The notes under the pieces were generated by a model that was not told the DNA's origin, ran no database searches, and worked only from the letters and a program-made list of their open reading frames with translations. From positions 1,736,001 to 1,800,000 of the forward strand of contig NZ_JAJSOO010000001.1 in assembly GCF_029428875.1 (NCBI RefSeq): a DNA stretch of 64,000 nt, read 5' to 3'. Made by a program: the position numbers and the translations under genes. This document shows positions 26,214 to 35,661 of the stretch, piece by piece; position 1 is the stretch's first letter; every line of letters starts with the position of its first letter. This DNA is from Streptomyces sp. JH34 (GTDB lineage Bacteria; Actinomycetota; Actinomycetes; Streptomycetales; Streptomycetaceae).

Positions 26214-26243
26214 ACGCTAGAACGGGGCACTTTCCCTCACCAA
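26214..26243 (-). promoter_or_regulatory. Putative promoter of the riboswitch-M23 transcript
   Basis: On the minus strand a TTGGTG -35 box (26243-26238) and a TAGCGT -10 box (26219-26214) are separated by 18 nt. Transcription would start near 26207, just before the leader hairpin and riboswitch. Confidence 0.5.
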
Positions 26244-26312
26244 ACAGAAAGGGCCTTTTGTCGCACATCCCACAGGATGAATGCCGCTATAACACTTGAA
26301 ACGGACACATGG

Positions 26313-26346
26313 CGGAACCCCGGCGACCGATGTCGCCGGGGTTCCG
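26313..26346 (-). terminator. Terminator after the M16 protease operon
   Basis: A perfect 14-bp stem (26313-26326 with 26333-26346) and a 6-nt loop lie 25 bp past the stop of the second M16 gene. Confidence 0.87.
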
Positions 26347-26371
26347 TCACGTCCGTTCCGTCAGCTCTCCG

Positions 26372-27784
26372 TCAGCCGCTGACGACCGACACCTCGCCGA
26401 TACCCAGCGCCCTGACGGGCTCCGCGATCTGCGCGGCGTCCCCGACGAGGACGGTGACGAGCCGGTCGACGGGGAACGCGCTGACCACGGCGGCGGTCGC
26501 CTCGACCGTGCCGGTCCCGGCCAGGCGGGCGTACAGCTCGGCCTGGTAGTCGTCCGGCAGGTGCTGCTCCACCTGGTCGGCGAGCGTCCCCGCGACGGAG
26601 GCCGCCGTCTCGTACTTCAGCGGGGCGACGCCCACGAGGTTCTGGACGGCCGTCTCACGTTCGGCGTCGGTGAGGCCCTCGGACGCCAGGGTGCGCAGGA
26701 CCTTCCACAGGTCGTCGAGCGCGGGACCGGTGGACTCCGTGTCGACGGAGCCGCTGATGGCGAGCATCGCGGCGCCGGCCGCCCCGGACGAGGACCCCGG
26801 TGCCGTCGAGCGCAGCACCTGTCCGAAGGCCCGGACACCGTAGGTGTAGCCCTTCTCCTCGCGCAGCACCCGGTCCAGCCGGGACGTCAGGGTGCCGCCC
26901 AGGCAGTACGTGCCGAGGACCTGGGCGGGCCACACGCTGTCGTGCCGGTCCGCGCCGATGCGGCCGATCAGCAACTGCGTCTGCACGGCCCCGGGACGGT
27001 CCACGATGACCACGCGGCCGGTGTCGTCCGCGGTGATCGGGGGGACGGGCCTGGCCTGGCCGGCGTTGCCCGACCAGTCCCCGACGGTGTCGGCGAGCAA
27101 CGCGTCCAGGTCCACCCCGGTGAGGTCGCCGACGACGACCGCCGTGGCGGTGGACGGGCGGACATGGGCGTCGTAGAAGGCGCGTACGGCGGCGGCGTCG
27201 ATCCGGCGGACCGTCTCCTCCGTGCCCAGGCGTGGACGGGACATCCGCGCCGTGGCGGGGAAGAGCTCCTTGGAGAGCTGCTTGGCGGCCCGGCGGGCCG
27301 GGTTGGCCTGCTCGTGCGGGATCTCGTCGAGCCGGTTGCCCACGAGCCGCTCGATCTCGCTCTCCGCGAAGGCCGGGGCGCGCAGGGACTCGGCCACCAG
27401 GCCGAGGGCCTTGGCCAGCCGGGAGACCGGGACCTCCAGGGAGACGCGGAGGCCCGGGTGGTCCGCGTGGGCGTCCAGCGTGGCGCCGCACCGCTCCAGC
27501 TCGGCGGCGTACTCCTCCGCGGAGCGCTTGTCCGTGCCCTCGGACAGTGCGCGCGCCATGATCGTGGCCACACCGTCCAGGCCCTCCGGCTCGGCGTCCA
27601 GCGGGGCGTCGAGGAAGATCTCCACGGCGACGATCTGCTGGCCCGGCCGGTGACAGCGCAGCACGGTCAGCCCGTTGGGCAGGGTGCCGCGCTCGGGCGC
27701 GGGGAAGGCCCAGGGGCGGGCCTCGCCGGCGGTCGGCTGCGGGTGGTACTCCATCGCTACTCCAGTCACGGCGGCGTCGGTCAC
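26372..27784 (-). CDS. M16 peptidase-like protein, non-catalytic subunit
   Basis: A 470-residue insulinase-family protein with two M16 halves (about 30-240 and 245-460). It lacks the inverted zinc motif HxxEH; the matching region reads ALSEGTDKRSAEEYAAEL. It keeps the Tyr/Arg-containing C-terminal region (LREEKGYTYGVRAF) that positions substrate. It is therefore the partner of the active subunit encoded just upstream. The GTG start overlaps the stop of that gene (GTGA). The pair resembles bacterial heterodimeric peptidasomes such as Sphingomonas Sph2681/Sph2682. Confidence 0.88.
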   Translation of the reverse strand: MTDAAVTGVAMEYHPQPTAGEARPWAFPAPERGTLPNGLTVLRCHRPGQQIVAVEIFLDAPLDAEPEGLDGVATIMARALSEGTDKRSAEEYAAELERCGATLDAHADHPGLRVSLEVPVSRLAKALGLVAESLRAPAFAESEIERLVGNRLDEIPHEQANPARRAAKQLSKELFPATARMSRPRLGTEETVRRIDAAAVRAFYDAHVRPSTATAVVVGDLTGVDLDALLADTVGDWSGNAGQARPVPPITADDTGRVVIVDRPGAVQTQLLIGRIGADRHDSVWPAQVLGTYCLGGTLTSRLDRVLREEKGYTYGVRAFGQVLRSTAPGSSSGAAGAAMLAISGSVDTESTGPALDDLWKVLRTLASEGLTDAERETAVQNLVGVAPLKYETAASVAGTLADQVEQHLPDDYQAELYARLAGTGTVEATAAVVSAFPVDRLVTVLVGDAAQIAEPVRALGIGEVSVVSG

Positions 27785-29142
27785 TTGTCGGCCCCCTCGT
27801 GCGCGTCGGTGCCGTCGGTCCCGTCGGTCTCCTCGGCCGGTTCGACCGGCTCGTAGACCAGGACCGCACGGTTGTCGGGGCGCAGGTGCGCCCGGGCGGC
27901 GGCCTTGACCTCGTCGGCCGTCACGTCGAGGACGCGGCCCACCGCGGTCAGGGCGAGCTGGGGGTCACCGAACAGGACGGCGTACCGGCACAGTTCGTCA
28001 GCGCGGCCGGCGACCGTGCCGAGCCGGTCCAGCCACTCGCGCTCCAACTGCGCCTGCGCCCGCTCCATTTCCTCCGGGGTCGGGCCCTCCTCGGCGAAAC
28101 GGGCCAGCTCCTCGTCGACGGCCGACTCGATCTGCGGCACCTCGACACCGCCGGACGTCTTGACGTCCAGCCAGCCCAGCGAGGGCGCCCCGGCCAGCCT
28201 GAGGAGCCCGAAACCCGCGGCGACGGCCGTACGGTCACGGCGGACCAGGCGGTTGTGCAGCCTGGACGACTCGCCGCCGCCGAGCACGGTCAGCGCCAGG
28301 TCCGCGGCGTCGCACTCGCGCGTGCCGTCCTGCGGCAGGCGGTACGCGGCCATCAGCGCACGCGCGGGGACCTCCTCCTGGACCACTTCGCGCAGCTGCT
28401 CGCCGATGATGCCGGGCAGCGAGCCGTCGCGCGGGGGCTGCTTGCCGTCGTGGGAGGGGATGGAACCGAAGTACTTCTCGATCCAGGCGAGCGTCTTCTC
28501 CGGGTCGATGTCCCCGACGACGGAGAGCACCGCGTTGTTCGGCGCGTAGTACGTGCGGAAGAACGCCTGCGCGTCCTCCAGGGTCGCCGCGTCCAGGTCG
28601 GCCATCGAGCCGATCGGCGTGTGGTGGTACGGGTGGCCCTCCGGGTAGGCGAGCGCGGTGAGCTTCTCGAAGGCCGTGCCGTACGGAACGTTGTCGTAGC
28701 GCTGACGACGCTCGTTCTTCACGACGTCCCGCTGGTTCTCCATGGACTCCTCGTCGAGCGCGGCGAGCAGTGAGCCCATCCGGTCGGCCTCGAGCCACAG
28801 GGCCAGCTCCAGCTGGTGCGTGGGCATCGTCTCGAAGTAGTTGGTGCGCTCGAAGCTGGTCGTGCCGTTCAGGGAACCGCCGGCCCCCTGCACCAGCTCG
28901 AAGTGCCCGTTCCCCTTGACCTGGCCCGAGCCCTGGAACATCAGGTGCTCGAAAAGGTGAGCCAGGCCCGTGCGTCCCTTGACCTCGTGCCGGGAGCCGA
29001 CGTCGTACCAGAGGCAGACCGCGGCGACTGGGGTCAGGTGGTCCTCGGAGAGCACCACGCGCAGGCCGTTGGCCAGACGGTGCTCGGTCGCCGTCAAGCC
29101 GCCGGAACCGGCCTGGGCTGTGGCCGTGTGACCCATGGGCAT
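27781..29142 (-). CDS. M16 zinc metallopeptidase, catalytic subunit
   Basis: A 453-residue peptidase of the insulinase/processing-protease family. The zinc site is HLFEHLMF (HxxEH), with the third ligand in ENQRDVVKNE about 75 residues later. The C-terminal half-domain closes the chamber. No signal peptide is seen, so it is probably cytoplasmic. The ATG at 29142 has GAAGGGA 6 nt upstream; a second ATG follows two codons later. The partner gene overlaps its stop codon. The tail is acidic and Thr/Asp-rich. It is divergent from parC. Confidence 0.9.
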   Translation of the reverse strand: MPMGHTATAQAGSGGLTATEHRLANGLRVVLSEDHLTPVAAVCLWYDVGSRHEVKGRTGLAHLFEHLMFQGSGQVKGNGHFELVQGAGGSLNGTTSFERTNYFETMPTHQLELALWLEADRMGSLLAALDEESMENQRDVVKNERRQRYDNVPYGTAFEKLTALAYPEGHPYHHTPIGSMADLDAATLEDAQAFFRTYYAPNNAVLSVVGDIDPEKTLAWIEKYFGSIPSHDGKQPPRDGSLPGIIGEQLREVVQEEVPARALMAAYRLPQDGTRECDAADLALTVLGGGESSRLHNRLVRRDRTAVAAGFGLLRLAGAPSLGWLDVKTSGGVEVPQIESAVDEELARFAEEGPTPEEMERAQAQLEREWLDRLGTVAGRADELCRYAVLFGDPQLALTAVGRVLDVTADEVKAAARAHLRPDNRAVLVYEPVEPAEETDGTDGTDAHEGADK

Positions 29143-29388
29143 GTACGTCCCTTCGATCGGTACAGGATTTCCTGCCGGACCTGCCACTCTAGGCAAGCGC
29201 ACGGGCACCTGGCGAAGTTCCCGTCGGGTGAATGTTGTCGTAGATGCTGCCGTAATCAGGGGCTCCGTGCAGGGCCCGGGGGTCGCTTCGGACGGGTCGA
29301 GGTCGGCGTTGTCGGTACGGCGGTCCACAATGGGCGGCGTCAGAACCTGAGGTTGCCCGACAGAATCTGTGAAGGAGTCGCAGCCGCG

Positions 29389-31842
29389 ATGGCCCGCCGC
29401 AGCACGAAAACCCCGCCGCCGGACGACTTCGAGGAGAAGATCCTCGACATCGACGTCGTCGACGAAATGCAGGGCTCCTTCCTCGAGTACGCGTACTCGG
29501 TGATCTACTCCAGGGCTCTGCCCGACGCCCGCGACGGCATGAAGCCCGTGCACCGCCGCATCGTGTCCCAGATGAACGAGATGGGACTCCGCCCCGACCG
29601 CGGCTACGTGAAGTGCGCACGCGTGGTCGGCGAGGTGATGGGCAAACTGCACCCGCACGGTGACGCGTCGATCTATGACGCACTGGTGCGCATGGCACAG
29701 CCGTTCTCGATGCGCCTGCCCCTCGTGGACGGGCACGGCAACTTCGGCTCGCTGGGCAACGACGACCCGCCGGCCGCCATGCGGTACACCGAGTGCCGGA
29801 TGGCCGACGCCACCTCGCTCATGACGGAGTCGATCGACGAGGACACCGTCGACTTCCAGTCGAACTACGACGGCCAGGAGCAGGAGCCGGTCGTCCTTCC
29901 GGCCGCGTACCCGAACCTCCTGGTCAACGGCGCTTCCGGGATCGCGGTCGGCATGGCGACCAACATGCCCCCGCACAATCTCGGCGAGGTCATCGCCGCC
30001 GCCCGCCACCTCATCCGGCACCCGGGCGCCGACCTCGAGACGCTGATGCGCTTCGTCCCCGGCCCCGACCTGCCCACCGGCGGTAGGATCGTCGGCCTCG
30101 GCGGCATCAAGGACGCCTACGCCTCCGGCCGCGGCACGTTCAAGATCCGCGCCACGGTCGCCATAGAGAACGTCACGGCCCGCCGCAAGGGCCTCGTCGT
30201 CACCGAACTGCCCTTCAGCGTCGGCCCGGAGAAGGTGATCGCCAAGATCAAGGACCTGGTCGGTTCGAAGAAGCTCCAGGGCATCGCGGACGTCAAGGAC
30301 CTCACGGACCGGGCGCACGGCCTGCGTCTGGTGATCGAGGTGAAGAACGGCTTCGTGCCGGAGGCCGTGCTGGAGCAGCTCTACAAGCTGACGCCGATGG
30401 AGGAGTCCTTCGGCATCAACAACGTCGCGCTGGTCGACGGACAGCCGCTCACCCTCGGGCTCAAGGAGCTCCTGGAGGTCTACCTCGACCACCGCTTCGA
30501 CGTGGTGCGCCGGCGCAGCGAGTTCCGCAGGACCAAGCGCCGCAACCGGCTGCACCTGGTCGAGGGCCTCCTCGTGGCGCTGCTCGACATCGACGAGGTC
30601 ATCCGTCTCATCCGGGACAGCGACAACTCCGCGCAGGCGAAGGAGCGCCTGATGGAGCGCTTCTCGCTGAGCGAGATCCAGACCCAGTACATCCTGGACA
30701 CCCCGCTGCGCAGGCTCACGCGCTTCGACAGGATCGAGCTGGAGACCGAGCGGGACAAGCTCTCCCAGGAGATCGCGGAGCTGACGGCGATCCTGGAGTC
30801 GGACGCCGAGCTGCGCAAGCTGGTCTCGTCCGAACTGGCAGCGGTGGCCAAGAAGTTCGGCACCGACCGGCGTACGGTGCTGCTGGAGTCGGCGGGTTCG
30901 CAGGTCGCCTCGGTGCCCCTGGAGGTCGCAGACGACCCGTGCCAGGTGCTCCTGTCCTCGACCGGTCTGCTCGCCCGCACGGCCAACGCCGAGCCGCTCG
31001 AGCAGACCGAGGACGCCAGGCGTACGAAGCACGACGCCATCGTGTCGGCCGTCCCGGCAACGGCACGCGGCGACGTGGGCGCGGTGACGTCAACCGGACG
31101 GCTGCTCCGGCTCTCGGTGATCGACCTGCCGCAGCTGCCGGACACCCACGCGGCTCCGAACCTGTCCGGCGGGGCCCAGGTCGCGGAGTTCCTCACCCTG
31201 GAGGCGGACGAGCAGCTGATCTGCCTCACCACCCTGGACGAGGAGGCACTCGGGCTGGCCATCGGCACCCTGCAGGGGGTGGTGAAGCGTGTCGTGCCCG
31301 ACTATCCCGCCAACAAGGACGAGCTGGAGGTCATCTCGCTGAAGGACGGTGACCGGATCGTCGGCGCGACCCAGCTGCGTACGGGCGAGGAGGACCTGGT
31401 CTTCATCACGTCCGACGCGCAGCTTCTGCGCTATCCGGCGGCCTCGGTCCGTCCGCAGGGACGGGCGGCGGGCGGCATGGCGGGCGTCAAGCTCGCCGAG
31501 GGGACGACGGTCCTCTCGTTCAACGCGGTGGACCCCTCTCAGGACGCAGCGGTGTTCACGGTCGCCGGGTCGCACGGCACGCTCGACGACTCCGAGCGGA
31601 CCTGGAAGCTGACCCCGTTCGACCAGTACCCGCGCAAGGGCAGGGCCACGGGCGGGGTGCGCTGCCAGCGCTTCCTCAAGGGGGAGGACGTCCTGGTGTT
31701 CGCCTGGGCCGGCCGGATGCCGGCGCGGGCGGCACAGAAGAACGGCGCACCGGCGCAGTTGCCCGCACCGGATCCGCGCCGCGACGGTTCGGGGACTCCG
31801 CTCACGAGCCCGGTCGCGGTGATCGCCGAACCGCTGCAGTAG
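29389..31842 (+). CDS. parC: DNA topoisomerase IV subunit A
   Basis: The breakage-reunion subunit of topoisomerase IV, which decatenates replicated chromosomes with ParE. The 817-residue protein has the catalytic Tyr133 in [10 protein letters not shown], the [10 protein letters not shown] helix (residues 88-97) and six C-terminal beta-pinwheel blades. There is no full GyrA box; the last blades have [13 protein letters not shown]. Position 93 is Ala, where E. coli GyrA has Ser83, as in mycobacterial GyrA. The ATG has GAAGGAG about 11 nt upstream. parE lies 10 kb away on the other strand, as in other Streptomyces. Confidence 0.93.
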   Translation: MARRSTKTPPPDDFEEKILDIDVVDEMQGSFLEYAYSVIYSRALPDARDGMKPVHRRIVSQMNEMGLRPDRGYVKCARVVGEVMGKLHPHGDASIYDALVRMAQPFSMRLPLVDGHGNFGSLGNDDPPAAMRYTECRMADATSLMTESIDEDTVDFQSNYDGQEQEPVVLPAAYPNLLVNGASGIAVGMATNMPPHNLGEVIAAARHLIRHPGADLETLMRFVPGPDLPTGGRIVGLGGIKDAYASGRGTFKIRATVAIENVTARRKGLVVTELPFSVGPEKVIAKIKDLVGSKKLQGIADVKDLTDRAHGLRLVIEVKNGFVPEAVLEQLYKLTPMEESFGINNVALVDGQPLTLGLKELLEVYLDHRFDVVRRRSEFRRTKRRNRLHLVEGLLVALLDIDEVIRLIRDSDNSAQAKERLMERFSLSEIQTQYILDTPLRRLTRFDRIELETERDKLSQEIAELTAILESDAELRKLVSSELAAVAKKFGTDRRTVLLESAGSQVASVPLEVADDPCQVLLSSTGLLARTANAEPLEQTEDARRTKHDAIVSAVPATARGDVGAVTSTGRLLRLSVIDLPQLPDTHAAPNLSGGAQVAEFLTLEADEQLICLTTLDEEALGLAIGTLQGVVKRVVPDYPANKDELEVISLKDGDRIVGATQLRTGEEDLVFITSDAQLLRYPAASVRPQGRAAGGMAGVKLAEGTTVLSFNAVDPSQDAAVFTVAGSHGTLDDSERTWKLTPFDQYPRKGRATGGVRCQRFLKGEDVLVFAWAGRMPARAAQKNGAPAQLPAPDPRRDGSGTPLTSPVAVIAEPLQ

Positions 31843-31850
31843 ACCGACGG

Positions 31851-31900
31851 TCGGGGGCCCTGCGTCCGGATCGCACCTGATCCGGACGCGGGGCCCCCGA
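31851..31900. terminator. Long bidirectional terminator between parC and the CobW-type gene
   Basis: A 22-bp stem (31851-31872 with 31879-31900) with one G-T wobble and a 6-nt loop fills almost the whole gap between the two convergent genes. Confidence 0.92.
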
Positions 31901-31902
31901 TC

Positions 31903-32964
31903 TCAGGCCTCGCCGTCCGGCTGTCGCACGTACCGCAGGACGCCCCACATGCTGCGCTCCAGCTCCTCGGTGGCGTCCTGCCACGCGTCCCGGCAGCCCT
32001 CGAGTTCCTTGCGCAGCGACTCGGCGTCGATACCTGCGCCGATCAGGACGAGCTGCGTCCTCCGCGGTTCGTCGCGGGCCCAGCGCTGCGGTACGAAGCG
32101 CAGGAACCTGCCGACGGCGTGCAGGGCGTACCGGTTGCCGGGGTCACCCGCGCCGAAGTCCACGAAGCCCTTGATCCGGTAGAGGCCCGCGGGCCTGGAG
32201 TCGAGGAACGCCATGAAGGGGCGGGGGCCGAGCGGCACGTCGGTGGTGAAGGAGACGCTGTCGTAGGCCGCGTGCAGGTGTTCGTCGTGCGTGCGGTCGG
32301 CCTCGGGGAGCAGGTCCTCGAAGGTCAGCTGGCGGAAGGAGCCGTCCTCGTCGGTCCGCAGCACGGGGTCGAGGAGGAGCTCCGGGTCGATCCTCCCGTG
32401 GACGGAGCAGATGACCGCAGCGTTTCCGGCCGCCGTGCCGACCGCCTCCCGCACGGCCCGCAGTCCGGCGTCGGTGACCCGGTCGGTCTTGTTCAGCACG
32501 ATCAGGTCGGCGGCGGCGAGGTGGCGGTCGATCTCGGGGTGCCGCTCCCGCGTGGTGGGGAATTCGGCGGCGTCGACGACCTCGACCAGTCCCCCGTACC
32601 GGATGTGCGGATTGTCGCTGGCCAGCAGCATCCGTACGAGTTCCTGGGGTTCGGCGAGACCACTCGCCTCGATGACGATCACGTCGAGGCGGGCGGCCGG
32701 CGCGGTCAGCGTCTCCAGGTAGGTGTCGAGCTCACTGGCGTCGACGGCGCAGCAGAGGCAGCCGTTGCCCAGCGAGACCGTCGACCCGACCTGGCCCGCG
32801 ACGGTCATGGCATCGATCTCGATGGATCCGAAGTCGTTGACGACGACGCCGATCCGATTGCCCGCCCTGTTGCGGAGCAGATGGTTGAGCAGGGTCGTCT
32901 TACCGGATCCGAGGAACCCCGCCAGGACGACGACCGGGATCTGCGGAGCGCGGGGCGGGGTCAA
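31903..32964 (-). CDS. CobW/COG0523-family GTPase (metal chaperone)
   Basis: A 353-residue G3E GTPase of the COG0523 group, which deliver metals, often zinc, to client proteins. Visible motifs: Walker A GFLGSGKTT (16-24), the metal-binding GCLCC (CxCC), EASGLAEP (Walker B region), NKTDRV (guanine specificity) and the C-terminal CobW_C domain. The start is a TTG at 32964 with GAGGAAGG upstream. The client and metal are unknown, and no Zur box was found nearby. It is convergent with parC and downstream of the citrate synthase gene. Confidence 0.9.
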   Translation of the reverse strand: MTPPRAPQIPVVVLAGFLGSGKTTLLNHLLRNRAGNRIGVVVNDFGSIEIDAMTVAGQVGSTVSLGNGCLCCAVDASELDTYLETLTAPAARLDVIVIEASGLAEPQELVRMLLASDNPHIRYGGLVEVVDAAEFPTTRERHPEIDRHLAAADLIVLNKTDRVTDAGLRAVREAVGTAAGNAAVICSVHGRIDPELLLDPVLRTDEDGSFRQLTFEDLLPEADRTHDEHLHAAYDSVSFTTDVPLGPRPFMAFLDSRPAGLYRIKGFVDFGAGDPGNRYALHAVGRFLRFVPQRWARDEPRRTQLVLIGAGIDAESLRKELEGCRDAWQDATEELERSMWGVLRYVRQPDGEA

Positions 32965-32985
32965 CGGTGCCTTCCTCGGGGTCGG

Positions 32986-34149
32986 TCAGAGTGCCGGTAC
33001 GGGATGCGGGGGCGGGGGCCCCACATAGCGGGCCGCCGGACGGATGATCTTCGTGTCCTCCGCCTGCTCCAGGATATTGGCGCTCCAGCCGATCATGCGC
33101 GCGGCACAGAAGGTGGGGGTGAACATCTCCCTCGGCAGCCCGCAGAGCTCCATGACGACGCCCGCGTAGAACTCCACGTTCGTGTGGAGCTCACGTCCTG
33201 GCTTGAGCTCGGCGAGGATCGCCTCCACCTGGCGTTCCACCTCCACGGCGAAGTCCACGAGCGGGCCGCCGAAGCTCTGGGCGACCGAGCGGAGCATGCG
33301 TGAGCGCGGGTCCTCGGTGCGGTAGACGGGATGCCCGAACCCCATGATCCGCTCCCCCGCGAGGACGCGCTCGCGGATCCAGCCGTCGATCCGGTCCGGG
33401 GTGCGGATGGCGTCCAGGGTGTCCAGCGCACGGCTGGGCGCTCCGCCGTGCAGCGGGCCGGAGAGCGCGCCGACGGCTCCGACGAGGCAGGCGGCGATGT
33501 CGGCACCGGTGGACGCGATCACCCGGGCGGTGAAGGTGGAGGCGTTGAAGCCGTGGTCGACCGTGGAGACGAGGTAGCGCTCGACTGCCGCCGTCCGTGC
33601 GGCGTCCGGTTCCTCGCCGGTGAGCATGTAGAGGTAGTTCGCGGCGAACGGGAGGTCGTCGCGCGGCTCGACCGGTTCAAGCCCCTGGCCCAGGCGGTAC
33701 AGGGACGTCAGCACGGTGGGGACCGCGGCGGACACGGCGAGCGCGTCCTCGCGGCGGCGGTCGGCGTCGATGTCGTACACCGGGCGGAACCCGGCTGCGG
33801 CTCCGAGCAGCGAGAGGGCGGTGCGCAGTCCGGCGAGCGGTCCGGAGACCACGCCGGCCCGGGCGATCGCGGGCAGCGCCTCCCGCACCTCCGCGGGCAG
33901 CCGGCGCAGGCCGGCGGTGCGGGAGGCGAAGGCGGCGCTCGCCGCGCGGCCGGGGAGCTCGCCGTGGAACATCAGGAACCAGACGTCCTCGAAGCTGCGG
34001 CTCTGCGCCAGCTCGATCGCGGAGTACTGCCGGTAGTGGTAGAAGCCTTCGCGTCCGCGCACGTCTCCGAGCCCGGTGTCGGTGACGATCACACCGGCGA
34101 GCCCCCTGGGCACGTCGAGCGGGGCTGTTTCCGTATGCGTGGCAGGCAT
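32986..34149 (-). CDS. Citrate synthase-family protein (citrate/2-methylcitrate synthase)
   Basis: A 387-residue citrate synthase fold protein. The two catalytic histidines are present in GPLHGGAPS and IMGFGHPVYR. The usual catalytic Asp of NVDFYSG is Glu here (NVEFYAG, Glu326), an acidic replacement that may slow or alter the reaction. Substrates would be oxaloacetate with acetyl-CoA or propionyl-CoA. The ATG at 34149 has GGAGGAGAG upstream. It is divergent from an HTH-fused citrate synthase paralogue across a 141-bp AT-rich gap full of inverted repeats. Confidence 0.88.
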   Translation of the reverse strand: MPATHTETAPLDVPRGLAGVIVTDTGLGDVRGREGFYHYRQYSAIELAQSRSFEDVWFLMFHGELPGRAASAAFASRTAGLRRLPAEVREALPAIARAGVVSGPLAGLRTALSLLGAAAGFRPVYDIDADRRREDALAVSAAVPTVLTSLYRLGQGLEPVEPRDDLPFAANYLYMLTGEEPDAARTAAVERYLVSTVDHGFNASTFTARVIASTGADIAACLVGAVGALSGPLHGGAPSRALDTLDAIRTPDRIDGWIRERVLAGERIMGFGHPVYRTEDPRSRMLRSVAQSFGGPLVDFAVEVERQVEAILAELKPGRELHTNVEFYAGVVMELCGLPREMFTPTFCAARMIGWSANILEQAEDTKIIRPAARYVGPPPPHPVPAL

Positions 34150-34167
34150 GACAGGTCTCTCCTCCAC

Positions 34168-34238
34168 CAATGAGTTGTACATTGATTCGACTGTCCATGA
34201 TTGACTCAATCTCTGTCAATATTGATTGGATCAATGTA
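34168..34238. promoter_or_regulatory. Nested inverted repeats in the divergent citrate synthase promoter
   Basis: Four symmetric elements share TTGAT/ATCAA cores: CAATG-N7-CATTG (34168-34184); outer arms TACATTGAT (34178-34186) and ATCAATGTA (34230-34238), a perfect 9-bp pair; GATTGACTCAATC (34199-34211); and ATTGATTGGATCAAT (34221-34235). The outer pair and the central palindrome share nearly the same centre (about 34205-34208). This AT-rich stretch stands out from the GC-rich surroundings and is a strong operator candidate. Confidence 0.7.
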
Positions 34239-34290
34239 AAAGTGCGTCAGAGGTGATCAGCCATCAACGGTTACGGATACGGTGGGCGCC

Positions 34291-35631
34291 ATGACGCATG
34301 ACACGGTGCACCGGAGCGGCACGCAGGACGCGCAACCCGAAGGGGACCCGTCGGCCCGCAGGCTCACCACCAGGGAGGCGGCCGAGCGTCTCGGGGTGAA
34401 GCCGGAAACCGTTTACGCGTACGTGAGCCGGGGGCAGCTGACCAGCAGGCGGACTCCCGGCGGACGCGGCAGCACCTTCGACGCCGCCGAGGTCGACGCC
34501 TTGGCCCGCCGCACCGGACGCCGTGAAAACCCTCCTCCCGCGACGGACGGCCTGGTGTTCCGTACCGGCGTCACGCTCATCGAGCCGGACCGCTACTACT
34601 TCCGCGGAGTGGACGCGACCGATCTCGCCCGCCGCTACGGCTACGAGGAGGTCGCCGAGTGGATCTGGACGGGTGAGCTCCGCCCGGGGATCCGCTTCAC
34701 GGCGGCGGCGGAGTCCCTGGCGGCGGCGCGGCTCACCGCCGCCTCACTGCCACGGCACAGCAGCTCGACGGACCGGCTCCGGGCCGCTGTCGCCGCGGCC
34801 GCCGCCTCCGATCCCCTGCGGTTCGACCTCTCACCCGAAGCGGTGCTCAACAGCGCGCGGAGCCTGATTCCCACCCTGGTCGGCGCGCTGCCGACGGCCG
34901 GGGAGCCCGACGGCGGGGCAGGCGGCGACGGTTCGCTCGCCGCGCAGCTGTGGCCGAAGCTCTCCGGGCGGCCCGCCGACGCGGCGTCGCTGACCGTCCT
35001 CGACACCGCACTCGCGCTGCTGGCCGATCACGACCTCGCGGCCTCGACGCTGGCGGCCCGCGTCGCCGCGTCGACCCACGCACACCCGTACGCCGTCGTC
35101 TCCGCGGGGCTGGGCGTCCTGGAGGGCCCGCTGCACGGCGCCGCGAGCGGGCCGGCGCACCGCATGCTGTCCGAGGTCGTGGAGCGGGGCGGCGCGGCTC
35201 CGGTCGTCGCGGACCACCTGCGCGCGGGCCGGCGGATTCCGGGGCTCGGGCACCGCCTCTACGCCGGGGAGGATCCGAGGGCGGCTGCGCTGTTCTCGCT
35301 GCTGGACGAGATGCCCCAGGCCGGCCCCGCGTTGGCAGCGGCCCGCGACGTGGTCGCGACCACCACGCGTCACACTCCTCTGCACGCCAACGTCGACCTG
35401 GCGCTGGCCGTCTTCTCGGTCGCGTGCGGCCTGCCCGTCCAGACGGGCGAGACGGTGTTCGCCGTGTCCCGCACGGCCGGCTGGATCGCCCACGCGATGG
35501 AGGAGTACGCGGAACGGCCACTGCGGATGCGGCCGAGCGGACAGTACGTCGGTCCGCGACCGCCGCAGCCGCTGCCCGCCGGGGCGCCCTTGCCGGCGGC
35601 AGCTCCATCAGGGCACGGCCCCGCAAAATAG
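34291..35631 (+). CDS. Citrate synthase-family protein with N-terminal DNA-binding helix-turn-helix
   Basis: A 446-residue fusion. Residues about 24-76 form a MerR/excisionase-type HTH (LTTREAAERLGVKPETVYAYVSRGQL, then a basic TSRRTPGGRGS wing). A citrate synthase domain follows. Its histidines (GPLHGAASG and PGLGHRLYAG) and the catalytic Asp (NVDLALAV, Asp369) are all present. The architecture suggests either a DNA-bound enzyme or a regulator that senses oxaloacetate or acyl-CoA. The ATG at 34291 has only a weak ribosome site; a GTG three codons upstream is the alternative. It is divergent from the other citrate synthase. Confidence 0.87.
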   Translation: MTHDTVHRSGTQDAQPEGDPSARRLTTREAAERLGVKPETVYAYVSRGQLTSRRTPGGRGSTFDAAEVDALARRTGRRENPPPATDGLVFRTGVTLIEPDRYYFRGVDATDLARRYGYEEVAEWIWTGELRPGIRFTAAAESLAAARLTAASLPRHSSSTDRLRAAVAAAAASDPLRFDLSPEAVLNSARSLIPTLVGALPTAGEPDGGAGGDGSLAAQLWPKLSGRPADAASLTVLDTALALLADHDLAASTLAARVAASTHAHPYAVVSAGLGVLEGPLHGAASGPAHRMLSEVVERGGAAPVVADHLRAGRRIPGLGHRLYAGEDPRAAALFSLLDEMPQAGPALAAARDVVATTTRHTPLHANVDLALAVFSVACGLPVQTGETVFAVSRTAGWIAHAMEEYAERPLRMRPSGQYVGPRPPQPLPAGAPLPAAAPSGHGPAK

Positions 35632-35661
35632 CTACAGCCGACGCAAATTCTCTCCGAAGCT

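Noticed and set aside
29143..31032. Long N-terminal extension of the M16 peptidase across parC
   Set aside because: The extension is antisense to parC. A good ribosome site and the conserved opening place the start at 29142.
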